Notes: generated from the sequence alone by a model not told the origin. A DNA stretch of 64,000 nucleotides from Corella eumyota (GCA_963082875.1 OY720099.1:17589066-17653065), one strand, 5' to 3'. Positions 36,776 to 49,298 are shown, counted from the stretch's first letter. Numbers and translations: made by a program.

Positions 36776-38052
36776 CCGCATAAAGAATGTAAAAAAGAAT
36801 GTAAAAAAAACTTTTTTTTAAAGAAATGTAAATTTTTTTTAAAAATGTAAAAAAAAACTTTAAAAAAATTGAATTTTAGATTTAAAATTTATTTAAAAGG
36901 TTAAACAAATGTTTACTATAATAAAACCAGAAATAATATTTAAATATTTTTACGTAATATTCTTTTTAATGTGCAAATGTTTATGACATTTATCCATTTT
37001 GTTTTTTGTTTTTAAAGCTTATTTGCTGTACGTCAATATTTTATCTAATTGTTAATAAAATTATATGACAACTACAAACTTTTACAAAAATTTATTTTTT
37101 TTAATTTCCATAAAATATATATAACGTAAAAATTTAAAAGGTAGCCTATAAAGTTAAAAGTTCTTCTTAGTTTTTATTTATCATTGCATTTAAAAAAAAG
37201 AGCAAAAAAAACTTTAAAAAAAAATATTAATTTTTTATTAAATGTTTAGCCCATATACCTATATAGGTTTTAATTTTTATAATACACTTAAAGGACTGCT
37301 TAAAAAATATTATACAAAATCTTTAACATATTTTGCAGTCCTAACATAATCATTTAGAATTTATTTCATTAAACAAATCAATTTTAAAATGCCCAATATT
37401 AGATACGTTAAAATTATTTTTTTTAGTGTCTGTATAACAAAAAATTTTCTTAAAAATTAGAATTTTTTGATTTTAAAAAAATTAAAAAACATTTTTTTTT
37501 TATTTATTGATGACGTATATTTTAACCCTTGTAACCCCAACCCCTTTTTAGCCCCAAAATCCCGCTTAAAAACGGCAAAAAACGCACGTCTTATGCTTGA
37601 TTATTCAACTAAAAAGTTGCTTTCATTCACGTGTTATGCATCATATTAATCCTAAACGCAAACAAAATTATGTAACGTTAACTTAATGAGTGGACGTACT
37701 AAAAAGTCTACTAACGTACAAGGTATGGTAATAGCGTTTATAGTTAAATGTAACTATTTTTTGGGCGATGCAAAATTGTCCGAATTAAGACACAGGGTAC
37801 AGTGTTTTATTAATAACAAACTAAAGTGCGGGATCTAATGAATACTTACAGTGAAATTTTATAGAAAAAAAAACAACAAAAATGTAAACAAAGGCACATG
37901 GAAAATTAAAACTAAATTTGAAGTTTTTTCTACGTTTTAAACCAGCATTAATAAACTTAAATTGAAGCCTACGTAAAAAAAAACAATTCCAAAAATAAAT
38001 ATTTTTCTGCTCTATCGAAGTGCAAAAACTACACGAAGCCTACTTGCGCAAT

Positions 38053-38082
38053 TGACGTCATAATTTAAGTATTGTGACGTCA
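38053..38082. promoter_or_regulatory. Paired CRE sites
   Basis: TGACGTCA at 38053-38060 and again at 38075-38082, 22 bp apart (about two helical turns). A related ATGATGTCATC follows at about 38098. Confidence 0.45.
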
Positions 38083-38484
38083 TATTAAGAAATGAATATG
38101 ATGTCATCGTAGTACTGACATAAGATATTTTGTTTACAATTTTTTTTTTAGTTTGTAAAGTTTAAAAAAAGAATTATTTGTAATTTTAAAAATCGTGTTC
38201 AAATTTATCAGAACACGGCTACTTTATTATTAGATAATCTAAACTTATTGCAGAAATAATTTAAATAAAAAACAGCTCAAATCGAAAATAATATGAAGTA
38301 CCTCTACAAACTAACAAAAAGTTGACACAAAAAAATAAATCGCTTTTAATTCAATTTCAAAGGGAGATAGAGTAACCTTTATCTTAACTTAAATTCAGAT
38401 TAACCTTTAATTTTGTGTCTAATTGGTCGATTACTCTTAAATTTCGAAGAAAAAAGTTAAAATCAATAAAAAACAAAACAATTT

Positions 38485-38690
38485 GCTTCGCTTAAACATT
38501 TTTTGATTGACAGTCGAACGAATGCGCGTGAGTTTAGCGCGAAGCGATGTGAGTTTAAGCGAAGCTAGGATCGGACCAAAACCGATTCGGATTTGGCGCG
38601 CTGAAGCGCGAAGCTGGTTGGTCGATACTGCTGTGACGTATGTGTCACGTGACGACGCGAGTGCGAAGTCTCAAGACCGCGTGAAAATCT
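38485..38690. other. GC- and CpG-rich island with inverted repeat
   Basis: About 200 bp much richer in GC and CpG than its surroundings. GCTTCGCTTAAAC (38485-38497) is the exact reverse complement of GTTTAAGCGAAGC (38553-38565), and AGCGCGAAGC occurs twice. An open frame through it (38507-38692) has no family resemblance. Confidence 0.6.
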
Positions 38691-39660
38691 AAAAGTAAAA
38701 AAATATAAAAATAAAATAAAAAATAGTTCAATAAAGAAAAAATTTAAAAAAAATTAATAAAAATAAAAATATCTATTTTTATGACATATTTTTGGTTCAA
38801 ATATTGCTTAAATTTACTTTTATTCTATTTTTTATTTGGCTACAACCCTATTTAATAATACCGGAGGCAGTTTGACAATCAAGAATTTAATGCATTTTTA
38901 ATGTTATGGATTGTCATTTTAGATCGAAAATAAAAGAGAAAGTTGACGTAAACAGTCAGACTGTTTTGTCATTTAATCAAAAAACACAATACCTAAACGT
39001 CAATCAATTTGTGATGCCATAATTTAAATTAAACCGTATAAAAATTTATTATTTTATAAATTGTAAACAATTTTGTAAGATTATTTTTGCTAATTTTTTA
39101 GTAAGCTTTTATTTTTTTAGACAAAAAAAATGTTTTTGTGTATGACATAGTATGGAAAAGAATGTTATTTACAAAATAACTCGCAAGAATGTCTAAATAA
39201 ATAGCAAAACGAACAGAAAAACCTAAAGATACTTAACAGTCGAAATTTATTCTATTTTTGGCTGCAATTTGCAACACAAATCGTGGATACAGTCACTGGT
39301 AATTTTCCGAGAAGACCACGACTGGCGGTAACTCATCAAAAATTATAAATAAAAATACGACCGGGTAACACTCTGACCTATTACATTACATCATAGCTGG
39401 AACAAAAACACCACAATTGGACAAGCAGGTGTCGGTGACACTATATGCTATGGTAAAACGAAGCCTCTAGTAATATACGACGATTACTCAATTTTTAAAC
39501 GCAGTTGTCAAATCGATAAATAATATATACGGACCCTGAAATTAGAGAAAAAATAAAGTATTTTTGGTAGGGTCGCAATGACCGTTATATATCCCTGGTT
39601 TAGATTGTTGTTTATATTTCTCGATAGCCTGTAATTTTAAGGGCTTAACTTTGACACGTT

Positions 39661-39680
39661 AATGCAATTATAATTGCATT
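39661..39680. other. 20-bp perfect palindrome
   Basis: AATGCAATTATAATTGCATT, made of two inverted ATGCAATTA half-sites that resemble homeodomain/POU targets. Confidence 0.5.
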
Positions 39681-40316
39681 GTCTCGATTGGTTTAGGTTA
39701 TGAGTAGGCGAGTTGTTACGAACGTTATCTGGGCCACATCAAAATTTATTTTATTAAACAAAAATATTTCTAAACATGTAAATTGATAATCTTTGATTCA
39801 ACAACGAATTTATCAAAGTTCAATCACAAGACATCGGTCATTATCTACATATTTCTTGATTTAAATCCTTGTTTATATAAACATTTCGCACCAAATATAC
39901 ACGGTTTAGGCAGTGTGGTTGCATTAAAGGCATATGCATATACAAAGCATGCATGTCTTCATTTATCTTGGTTTTGAAGATTTTAGACGATAAAAAAAAA
40001 CACCAAAACAGCGTTAAAAATTGGGCGAACTTGAAAGAATGCTCAGCTATATTCTTTACAAACTGGGCCAATTTTTATTATGTAACTGAATTTTTGAGAA
40101 CTTTAAGACTAAATAAAGCTTACAATGAGGTTAAGATAATAAACAACTACCCACTAATAACTATATCAAGCTGATAATCGTTTTTCCGTTTTTTTAAATA
40201 GTTAAATTATAATGAGAATAAACAAAATACCTATTTAAACAAAATGCTAGACATAATGTGTCAAGAAAAAACTGTAGGAACATAACATTATCAAAAAATA
40301 AATGACAATTTTTTTT

Positions 40317-40597
40317 GGTATATGTCTTTATTCTTGATGTGGGAAAGTCGAATGCGCGACTTAAACATAGAGTAACATCAGTTACTCCGACCCAGTCTCG
40401 AGTTGCCTGTGACAGTTTGGGATATTATAGATTATATTTGCCCGATAATTATGCTGCTGATTAAGTGCTGGCTCAGCATGAGTTTACACCGTTTATAGCT
40501 CCTTACTCAAGGGCGCTACAGCATGAGAGCAGTGGGGATTGAACCCACGACCTCATGGGTGGTGTAGCAAGTGTTCTTACCACTACACCACGTTGCC
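40317..40597 (-). repeat. tRNA-derived SINE, full length
   Basis: ATTCTTGATGTGGG tail to CACCACGTTGCC head, minus orientation, just downstream of the TTLL7 stop codon. Confidence 0.9.
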
Positions 40598-40637
40598 TCA
40601 TATAGATAGGATCCCTTAAAATTAAAACAAAATTTCC

Positions 40638-43600
40638 TTACCTTCTAGGCAAATCGTTTACAGTTATATCGCTATTGTTATGCGTATGATTTGATGCAGA
40701 TCGCATGCGAGGGATTCTGTTGTCGTTTTCTCTCGCCGGCGGTGGACGCTCGTGAGTGCGCGCGTCGTTCGCAAACTGGTAAACGATCAGAAGACAATCC
40801 TTGCACAGTTGTACGATACGACGACAACATTCTAGCTCTGTGGCGCTGACAGTGTCAGTACTTTTGCTGAAAATGGTCTCCCAACTTGTACTAAAATTAA
40901 AATGGTTACAAAAATTGCAAGGCTAGTTCAGTAAATATTAAAATAAAATACTTTTTTATTTTGTATATATGTTTATCCTCGATGTGGGTCGAATGCGCGA
41001 CTTTAACATAGAGTAACATAAGTTACTTAGGATATTATAGATTATAATTGCCCGATAATTATGCTGCTGATTAAGTGCTGACTCAGCAGGAGTTTATACC
41101 GTATATAGCGCCATACTCAAAGGCGATACGGCATGAGATCGGTAGGAATTGAACCCACGACCCTATGTGTGATGTAGCAAGTGTTCTTACCACTACACTA
41201 CGCTGCCGGTTACTTAAATTGAAAAAATAATTTTAAACTTACCCAGAAGTTGAAAAACAGCACCACAAACCCTGGCCATGGCTGGAATGCATTCTGTTAA
41301 AAACTCTGTTAAAAAGTCGCATTAATCTGAGCGTTTCGAGATCGGTAGATCTCCATATACGTTGCATTACAGCTCTTACATTGCCCCTTACTATATCAAC
41401 AACCTGAAGGAAAAAAATTTAAGTTAGTCCTAACAGTCTAAACAATAACCGACAGTGTGATGTAGTGGTCAGAACACTTGGCTTTACTTCATGAGGTCCT
41501 GGGTTTGATTCCCATTGCTCTCATGCTGTAGGGCCCTTGAGAAAGGCGCTATAAATGGTAAGAACTCCTGCCGAGCCAGCACTTAATCAGCAACTTATAA
41601 TTATCAAGCAATTATAATTTAGAATATCCTAACTTGCCAATGGCAACTCGAGACTGGTTTGTGTGGTAACAAATGTCAATCTATGTTTAGGTTGTTAAGT
41701 CCACCTTTCCACATCGAGGATAAATAAAAATATATATAAAATATAAATATTGAAAATTGTACTAATTTGTAATAAGATTGTAATATTGAATTGCCATAAT
41801 ATTTCTTATCGAAATTACATATAATTAGGCTGTGAAGTCAGGCTTTGAAAATAAATTATAAAATTACCTTTTTACGTTTAGCTGAATCCAGTTTTACCAA
41901 CCAATAAGATGCAACTATTGCCTTATGCAATTTCCAGTTATTCATAATCTGAAAAAGATAAAATAAAAAAAGTTGCCCAAACAAAAGTAAAGCATTTAAA
42001 ATAAAATTGTAAAAAAAATTATTTATTTTTTTTTTTTCACATTTTCCATTAAGGCATCAGCTTCCACATCACTTTTCCCCGGAAACTTTATCCTTGTTCT
42101 CTCTAGCGCCATCAGTGTCCGTTCTGTGTTCTCTTCCTCTCGCTCTTTGACAGCCATTGCCAGGGCTTGTGCATCGTCAATTCGAAACGATGATGTCATC
42201 ATGTTCCCAGGCCGACGAATCTAGAAAAACAAAAAAATAAAATTAGTTGATTTTTTAACACTAAAGTTTTTAACAGCAGGGGTTTTGTGTTTAATTTCCA
42301 ATGTGGGCAAAAGAATTAAATAAAATATTTACCTTGGGTCGGGATGATAATCTTAAGTCATTTTGTAACGAGTAACCGGTAGCAACCGGAATAGATAATT
42401 TCGAGTCCATAACACTTTTTGAAGTTCTTAAAAAATAAGTATTTACTAAAAAAGTAGTCACTCTGAAAAAGTAATTACCCAAAAAACGTAACTACTCTAA
42501 AAAAAGTAATTACTTAAAAAGTAACTACTTAAAAAAAGTTCTTACTCAAAAAAGTAACTACTTAAAAAAAAGTTCTTACTCAAAAAAGTAACTACTTAAA
42601 AAAAGTTATTATTTAAAAAAAGAAATACTCAAATACACAAAAATATAAACAAAATTTTAAAACATTAAAAACAAATCAAAAAAAAACTTTTTAATATTTA
42701 CAAAAATAAATAAAAAATCACAAAACTTACGGCAGAGGGGAAGTTTTTAGTCTCCTAGCAGACTGAAACCGGTCATGCGACAACCTTGACGTTGTACTTG
42801 GTCTTGCTTCACTGATTCGATTTGACATCCGAGATGAGCCACGCGAGGGAGCTGTGAAGTTGACACGAGGCCGTGAACTTCCATGTCTTGCCTGTAAAAA
42901 TAATTTAACTTCATTTTAAAAAACAAAGTTATTTATTTTTGACTAGGATTTTTATTGTTGCCAGGATAATATATATACTGGACCACAAATATTAAGATTT
43001 TTCATTTTCCATAGCTATAAATTAAATATACATATATTTTTTTATATTGCCCTCTAAGCTTTATTATATATACAGATTTTTTCAGTTATTATATTTTCTA
43101 GCAATTTAAGATTCTTGCAAAATCACCAAAAAAACTATTATTTATGAAATAATTTAAATACCAAAAAAGCTGCTTTTTCTGCTTCTGGTGATGATTTAAC
43201 ATGATGCCCATACCCTTCATCCTAAAATTATAAAAAAATAATAAATCAATAAAGATGAAAATTTTTTTTTTAAAACTCACAAAAAATTATAAACATTTCA
43301 AATATAACTTAATTTAAACTTTTAAAAATTTAACCTAAAAAAATTGTTTTTCACCTCAGAAGAGGATTCGGAAGAAGAAGAGGTTGAGTATCCTCCTCGT
43401 CTTCTTGATGAAGAAGATCTCGATGTTGGAGGAGTGAGAGTTGGCATACTGGAGAGTTGTTTCGGTTCACTGGGTTTGATTCCTTCTTCCGCTTCACATT
43501 GTTCGATCAAATCTAGGATGTCATCCTCCTAAAGATTATTTTATGAATTTAAAAAAAAAAAATAAATTGAATCATTGGTATTGTACAGTTCTTTAAAAAA

Positions 43601-46600
43601 AAATTAGACTGTTTAGTAGAAGAAAGAATTATGTAGAACTGCAAAATACAAAAGAAAATTAGTAATGACTACAAAATATAGAAGAAAATTTGCTAGGACT
43701 GTAAAGTACGTGAGCTTTTCTGAGAACTGTAAAGTAAGGATCCGAAAATTTAATTAAAGTGGAAGATAATATTGTTCAAAAAACTTGTTTTATGAAAAAA
43801 AAATTCGATTACTTCTTGTGGCAAATATTGTTCAATTATATTCTTCTGAAATGGAGCAGATCTAGATTGTAAGAACAACTGAAAAGCAGCAGATAACAAA
43901 CTCATGTATCTAAAAATATAAAAAAGTTAATTAAAAACAGATTTAACCCTCCAAAAAATAAATTAAAAATAAAAATATAGTAGCAACTTAAAACTTATCA
44001 ATTAAAAAGTAATACTGGGACAAAATGGCCGCTTACTTTTCTTGTAATCTTTTATCAATAGTAGGAAATATTCTACTGTATCCGCCCAGATGAGCATTCT
44101 CATATTCCTCTCTCACAGCAACTTTCCTTACACAGGCTAGTTTCTCTTTCTAGTATTAAAAATTTAATTTGGGTGATTGGACTTTAAATTTTTTGACATT
44201 AAAAATAAATTAAATATAGTGGACAATTAACCGGCATCGTGGTGTAGCAGTAAGAACACTTGCTACACCACACATGAGGTCGTGAGTTCAATCCCCACTA
44301 ATCTCATGCTGTAGCGCTCTTAAGTAAGGCGCTATAAACGGTATAAACTCCTGCTGACCCAGCACTTAATCAGCAGCATAACTACCAGCAATTATTATCT
44401 ATAATATCTCAAACAGCCACAGGCAACTCAAGACTGGGTCAGAGTAAGTCGCGCATTCGACTTTCCCACATCGAGGATAAAGATATATACGTAAAAAAAA
44501 TACATATTTTTATAGGCCCAAAAATAAAATAAAACTTCTGTTAGTGGTGTGCAGGTAAATTTTAGCAAACACATATTAGTTTTAAGTTGTGATCACATCA
44601 AGACATCTAAAATGCAGTCCACAAAAAGAAAATCGAGTAGTTTAAAAAAAATTTCCAATGTTTACACACCAATTCTTCTTTTCTCCTGTTAACGATAAAT
44701 TTTCTTTGATCAAGAGTGGAGAGGTTGCCTGCAGTTAATCTGTGATGTGAAGGTCGAAATAATCTACGCTGGGCTTCAGCTTTTTGGGAGGCCATGTTTT
44801 TTCTTTTGTCACTTGATCTAGGTGAAAAAAATGATTTTAAAAAATGGAAAAGAATTTCATTAGAAAAAAAAATTACTAGAAATTAGTTTGAAAAACTATA
44901 TTTTCTATTTTTAAATTATTTTGAACAATGTTACTCAAAATTTAAATGCATTTTGCTTGAAACTGTTTAAATTTCCAATTTACACAAAATATTAGTATTT
45001 AAACCTGATATTAAGTAGAGCTAGGGCATCTCTCACAACTCCTCCTTTAATATTTTGATCAATTTTTTCATCTCCTCCAAAACTCGGAGCCCTAGAAAAA
45101 TTCGGTAATTCTTAATAAAAAAAAGCAAACAGTAACTTTACTAATAACCACTATTTGTTTAGCATATTATTTAATTACTTTTCATGTCCAAACACTGTCC
45201 CTCAAGGTAAGTGCTTTAGTGTTAAAGTAAATATTTAAGAAGCATAATAGAAAAAAGTAAATAGTAAAAAATAATTATAATTCATTGGTACTATGACAAT
45301 ACTATGTCAATACATTTTACCTGTTAACTTCTAGTAGCCATGGCTTTAACTTTCGATCAAGAAAAATATCAAAACCAAGAACTAAAAAAAAAGAAAATAT
45401 AAATGGCAACAAAAAACTTATTTTATTAATATTGTGGGTATTTATAAACCAGTTTAAAATTATAAAATTTAACCAATTTTGCCATGTTTTAAAATACAAA
45501 AAAAATTAGGTGTTGTTTTGAAAATATATTAATAAAAATGTAATAAATTTACCAATTGAATTAACATACAGCCTACATTTGGCCCATTTTAAAATACACA
45601 CTTAAATTTCAATGCAGTGCCATTGAATTTAAAATTTAACTTTCTATCCGAACAACAATCAAAAGATTTTAAACAAAGACTTGAATCCCACAAAAGGCGT
45701 TTGATAGATACTTAAAAGTTTTCAAGTTTAAAAAACCAATCGGTTACATTTAAAGCATGTATTAATCAAAATCAAATCTAACACAGCATCAATATAGCAT
45801 TTAATTCTGCTATTTTTGGAGACAAATTTTACTAAAAATGATATTAAAATTTGCAAACATCTTTGTCAATTTAGTTACATAAATATGACATTAGATATCA
45901 CAGCAGCGTTGTGTAGTTGTCAGAACACTTGCTACACTACATGAAGTTGTGGGTTTGATTCCCAGTGCCTCATGCCGAATAGCCCTTGAGAAAGGCGCTA
46001 TAAACAGTATGAACTCCTGCTAAGCCAGCACTTAATCAGCAGTATAATTATCAGGCAATTATAATCTATAATATCCCAAACTGCCACAGGCAACTCGAGA
46101 CTGGGTTGGGGTAACAGTTGTTACTTTATGTTAAGGTTGGAAAGTCAACTTTTTAACATTGAGAATAACAATATATAAAATCTAAGTAAATTTTATAAAT
46201 TAGCTAGAAATAATAGGCTTTTCAAAAAGGTTTAAAAATATGATTTGTTTAATATACAAAAAACTTACTCTCAAAGCACACACTGTTAGAATGTGAAGGT
46301 TGACCTGGTCTGCACATCCGATATGAATGAAGTAAATGTGGGCTCGCCACAATTAGAGTTTTTACAACCAAGTCCTTTAAAATATTAACAAAAATGATTA
46401 AGTTATGGTATATTAAACTAATAAAATAAAATTTCCTTTAAAAATTGTAAAATAAGTAATTTTTAGAAATTTGTGCCAATTTTTTCCCGATACTTACCGT
46501 TATATTTCTCCACAAGGTAGCAGTATCATAACCGGCAGTCTGCAGATGACGCATTAAAGATTTCACACTTCTTTTACTTCCGCGATCAAAATCGGAATGA

Positions 46601-49298
46601 CGTTCAAAATTTTCGTTTTGTTTGTTCACTGAATAGTTAGTGAGATGCATGTAAAGTTGGTCCTAAAAAAATTATTTAAAATTAAAAACAAATTAAAATA
46701 ATGAATGGTTACAATAATTGACAATAAATAATTAATTATAATGATAAACAATCTTTGTCTTTTTCTGACCCATATTTACTAAACATACAAAACAGGATGT
46801 GACAATAAAATTAAAAATAAACAATTAAATTCTGTGATTAAATAATAATATCAAAAAGTACCGGCTATATAGTAAGTGGGTTGTCAGTAAAAATTAATCA
46901 TTACATCATAAAAATTACACAATTTTATCTAAATTTGATGTAATCTGAATAAATAAAAACATTTTTCAACAATTTTTTTTTTGTATATATCTTTATCCTC
47001 GATGTGGAAAAGTCGAATGTGCGACTTAAACATAGAGTAACATCAGTTACTCCGACCCAGTCTCGAGTTGCCTGTAGCAGTTTGGGATATTATAGAGATT
47101 ATAATTGCCCGGTAACTATGCTGCTGATTAAGTGCTGGCTTAGCAGGAGTTCATACCGTTTATAGCGCCTTACTCAAGGGCGCTACAGCATGAGATCAGT
47201 AAGGATGAAACCCACAACCTCATGTGTGGTGTAGCAAGTGTTCTTACCACCACACCACGCTGCCGGTAAAAAAAATTTTCTAAACTTTACCATGTTATTT
47301 TCTGTAGGGTTGGCGTATTTTTCAGTGCCCAATCTAACCAATCCATCTTGAAATAAAAACATTCGTAAAGGATCACAATGTGTTACAAGTGCATATAATC
47401 TTAAATCTATCTTGTAACCGTCCAACAACAAAGGTTTGTCAAGATATTCTTGAACTATTGTGTGCTCAGTGGGTTGAATTTTTTCTACACTTCTAAACAA
47501 CTGAATTCTAAGAGAAAAAATTATAAAATTAGGTTAAGTGTTTATTTAAACGAATATTTGTAGGTTGATATTCATTTTATTTATTTTTGCTTATAGAAAG
47601 TAGTATTTAAACCACTGGAGAGACCTGAGATTTTAAATGTCCCAACTTGGTCACAACTCTCAGCTATTATTTGCTCAAAATAGTTCACCAGCGCACCACA
47701 AATGGCAGTTTTATTATTTTGCAGGGCTATAAATCCTACATATATATATTGTCTGCTAAGCTTTATTATATATATAAAATAATGCAATCTTCATTTTACA
47801 CAAAATTGATTTACCCATTTCCCATAGCCCCATTTGCAGGTTTTTGTATAAAAGTTGGATTTTTTCGGTTCCTTTTTCTGCAATCTTTTGCATGTAGAAG
47901 TAACAAGTTGTATTCAGCAGGCAACAACCAAGATTTTGGGGTAAAATTAAAATCGTTTGGTCGAGCACGATGCATTCTAAAAAAAAATAAAAAAGTCACA
48001 AAAGTTAAAAAGATAAAACATTTTTAGATAAAAAATAAATATTTTGTGTTTTAAAAAAATAAACAAAATATTGATAATTGTTGAAAAAAGGCAATAACAT
48101 ATTTATAAATAAAAAAAATAGATTTTTTAAAAAAAAAAAATAGATTTCTAATAATATATCTAGAAAGTGTTTGACAATAACATTTTACAAATTAAAAATA
48201 AACTTGTTTGGCTTTATGTTTAGGAATGCTTTTTATTAAACCAACAATTTGCCTATTCACCGTGATTGTTATGACATAATGACAAACATTTAATACAACC
48301 ATATCTTATATCAAAATCACTTAACAATATAAAGTTTCTGTAACACAATGGGTCATTGGTTTTACATGGCTAGTCAACAACATTAAACAGGTGTTGTTTA
48401 AATGATAAGCTATAAATATACTTTTCCGGATGTTGAAAAATGTCTTTAAATTGTTGTTAAAAAAAGTGAACATAGGTAAATTACCCCCATTTTTCACATT
48501 TTTTTTTTTTTTTTTTTTTTTGAAATTATTTTTTTAAATCAACAAAAAAATTATTAGAATAGGCCTATTTATTTAAAAAGAATAAAAAACACTATACTTT
48601 GCCATATTTCTTGCCAGGTAGTCCTTCCTACAGATTTCTCCCATGCTAGGAAAGTGATTAATATGTTGATACGGTTTCAAATCTTGTACTTTTTCTGTAG
48701 GAACGACAGAGTCATGCCAGAATATAAAAGATGAATGAGAGCCCGGGGTTTCATCTTTAACCAAACTCATCCCAGAAATTTCCATATTTCTTTTAACTGA
48801 AAAAATCATAAAAAAAATTATTTTTTTAAAAAGTTTTGCTAAAAATTAAAAAAAATTTTACCTAGGTCATATTTGCAGTAAGTAACATTGGCAGTTATAG
48901 CAGTTCTCTTTTTTATCTTCTTCTTTCTCCCATACTCCATAGGACTTGAGGAATCATCCTCCTGATCTTCAATCAGCAACCTTTCGTTTGATTGGACATT
49001 GTCAACTAAAAAATATTAATTTTTTCGTAATTATTTATTCTTAATTTAGAAAGGTCAACTTCACAGTCTAAAAATAGAGTAACATAAGTTACTCTATTTT
49101 ATTCTAAAACATTAATGTAAAATATTATCCAAGTTTTAATTAACCTAAAAATAAATTCAAAAGTTATCCCAAAAATGTCCGTTAAATTTGTAGTTATTTT
49201 ATTGTTATATTAAGTTAAAAATGTTACTTACCCTTTCCAATAGTTGACTCCAATGCTTTTGCTCTTCCACTTACCAACGTCGAAAAGCTTGTTGGCAT
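40638..49298 (-). CDS. TTLL7: Tubulin polyglutamylase TTLL7
   Basis: An ATP-grasp ligase that adds glutamate side chains to tubulin (in mammals mainly beta-tubulin) in cilia and neurites. About 20 exons on the minus strand. Start taken at ATG 49298 (exon 49232-49298, MPTSFSTLVSGRA), joining in frame to the basic KKKIKKRTAITANV segment of the next exon. ATP-grasp core: INHFPSMGEICRKDYLARNM, KPANGAMGNG, VQEYLDKP and DGYKIDLRLYALVT, MHLTNYSVNK, then VLGFDIFLDRKLKPWLLEVN and RAPSF. Downstream the TTLL7-specific cationic microtubule-binding region is present (SDKRKNMASQKAEAQRRLF, RRKEELKEKLA), then EEDILDLIEQCE, a Ser-rich linker and the C-terminal block KFPGKSDVEADALM ... NRVFNRMHSSHGQGLWCCF. Stop TAA at 40638-40640 after NDLPRR. 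SINEs sit in several introns, one beginning about 25 bp past the donor of the exon 47291-47507. Confidence 0.94.
40962..41210 (-). repeat. tRNA-derived SINE with body deletion
   Basis: Head and tail are complete; about 35 bp around the conserved CCGACCCAGTCTCGAG are missing. Intron of TTLL7. Confidence 0.87.
41449..41738 (+). repeat. tRNA-derived SINE, diverged full-length copy
   Basis: CCGACAGTGTGATGTAGTGG head, B box GGGTTTGATTCCC, tail CATCGAGGATAAATA. Intron of TTLL7. Confidence 0.85.
42438..42625. repeat. Short tandem repeat of AAGTAACTACTTAAAA type
   Basis: Alternating blocks GTAACTACTTAAAAAAA and GTTCTTACTCAAAAAA recur with a period of about 33 bp inside a TTLL7 intron, directly after the exon starting near 42427. 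Confidence 0.75.
42978..43075. repeat. Short dispersed repeat, copy C
   Basis: GGACCACAAAT, GCTATAAATT and CCCTCTAAGCTTTATTATAT match the repeats at 6620 and 47686, with an AT-rich insert in the middle. Confidence 0.5.
44231..44490 (+). repeat. tRNA-derived SINE with small body deletion
   Basis: CCGGCATCGTGGTGTAGCAG head, B box GAGTTCAATCCCC. The segment with CTGATGTTACTCTATG is missing before the tail. Intron of TTLL7. Confidence 0.88.
45900..46180 (+). repeat. tRNA-derived SINE, diverged copy
   Basis: CAGCAGCGTTGTGTAGTTGTC head, B box GGGTTTGATTCCC, degenerate tail ACATTGAGAATAA. Intron of TTLL7. Confidence 0.82.
46982..47267 (-). repeat. tRNA-derived SINE, full length, next to a splice donor
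   Basis: Tail ATCCTCGATGTGG to head CACGCTGCCGGT. The head end lies 23 bp inside the intron from the TTLL7 exon edge at 47291. Confidence 0.9.
47686..47778. repeat. Short dispersed repeat, copy B
   Basis: GCACCACAAATGGCAGTTTTATTATTTTG-like start (only the first 14 bp are identical to copy A), GGGCTATAAAT, then TCTGCTAAGCTTTATTATAT. TTLL7 intron. Confidence 0.55.
49030..49100 (-). repeat. SINE tail fragment
   Basis: TTTATTCTTAATTTAGAAAGGTC followed by AGAGTAACATAAGTTACTC corresponds to the SINE tail in reverse; strongly diverged. TTLL7 intron 1. Confidence 0.5.

Larger units (their letters stand above)
36776..40316. other. Gene-free interval
   Basis: 3.5 kb with no supported gene; open frames here match nothing. 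It contains a paired CRE, a GC-rich island with an inverted repeat, and a 20-bp palindrome (listed separately). It could hold distal enhancers of the peptide gene or of TTLL7's 3' neighbour. Confidence 0.55.

Noticed and set aside
36567-36821. Hydrophobic 84-residue frame as a membrane peptide
   Set aside because: It lies in the T-rich 3' UTR of the GnRH-like gene, where Phe/Leu/Ile-rich frames arise from T-runs.
38507-38692. Open frame in the CpG-rich island as a small gene
   Set aside because: The open frame is a by-product of high GC; no family resemblance, no splice or poly(A) context.
43344-43532. Acidic plus-strand frame (EEDSEEEEVEY)
   Set aside because: Antisense shadow of the Ser-rich linker exon of TTLL7, which has correct splice sites and family match on the minus strand.
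47647-48027. 126-residue plus-strand frame
   Set aside because: It is antisense to a TTLL7 exon (KPANGAMGNG region) plus a dispersed repeat.
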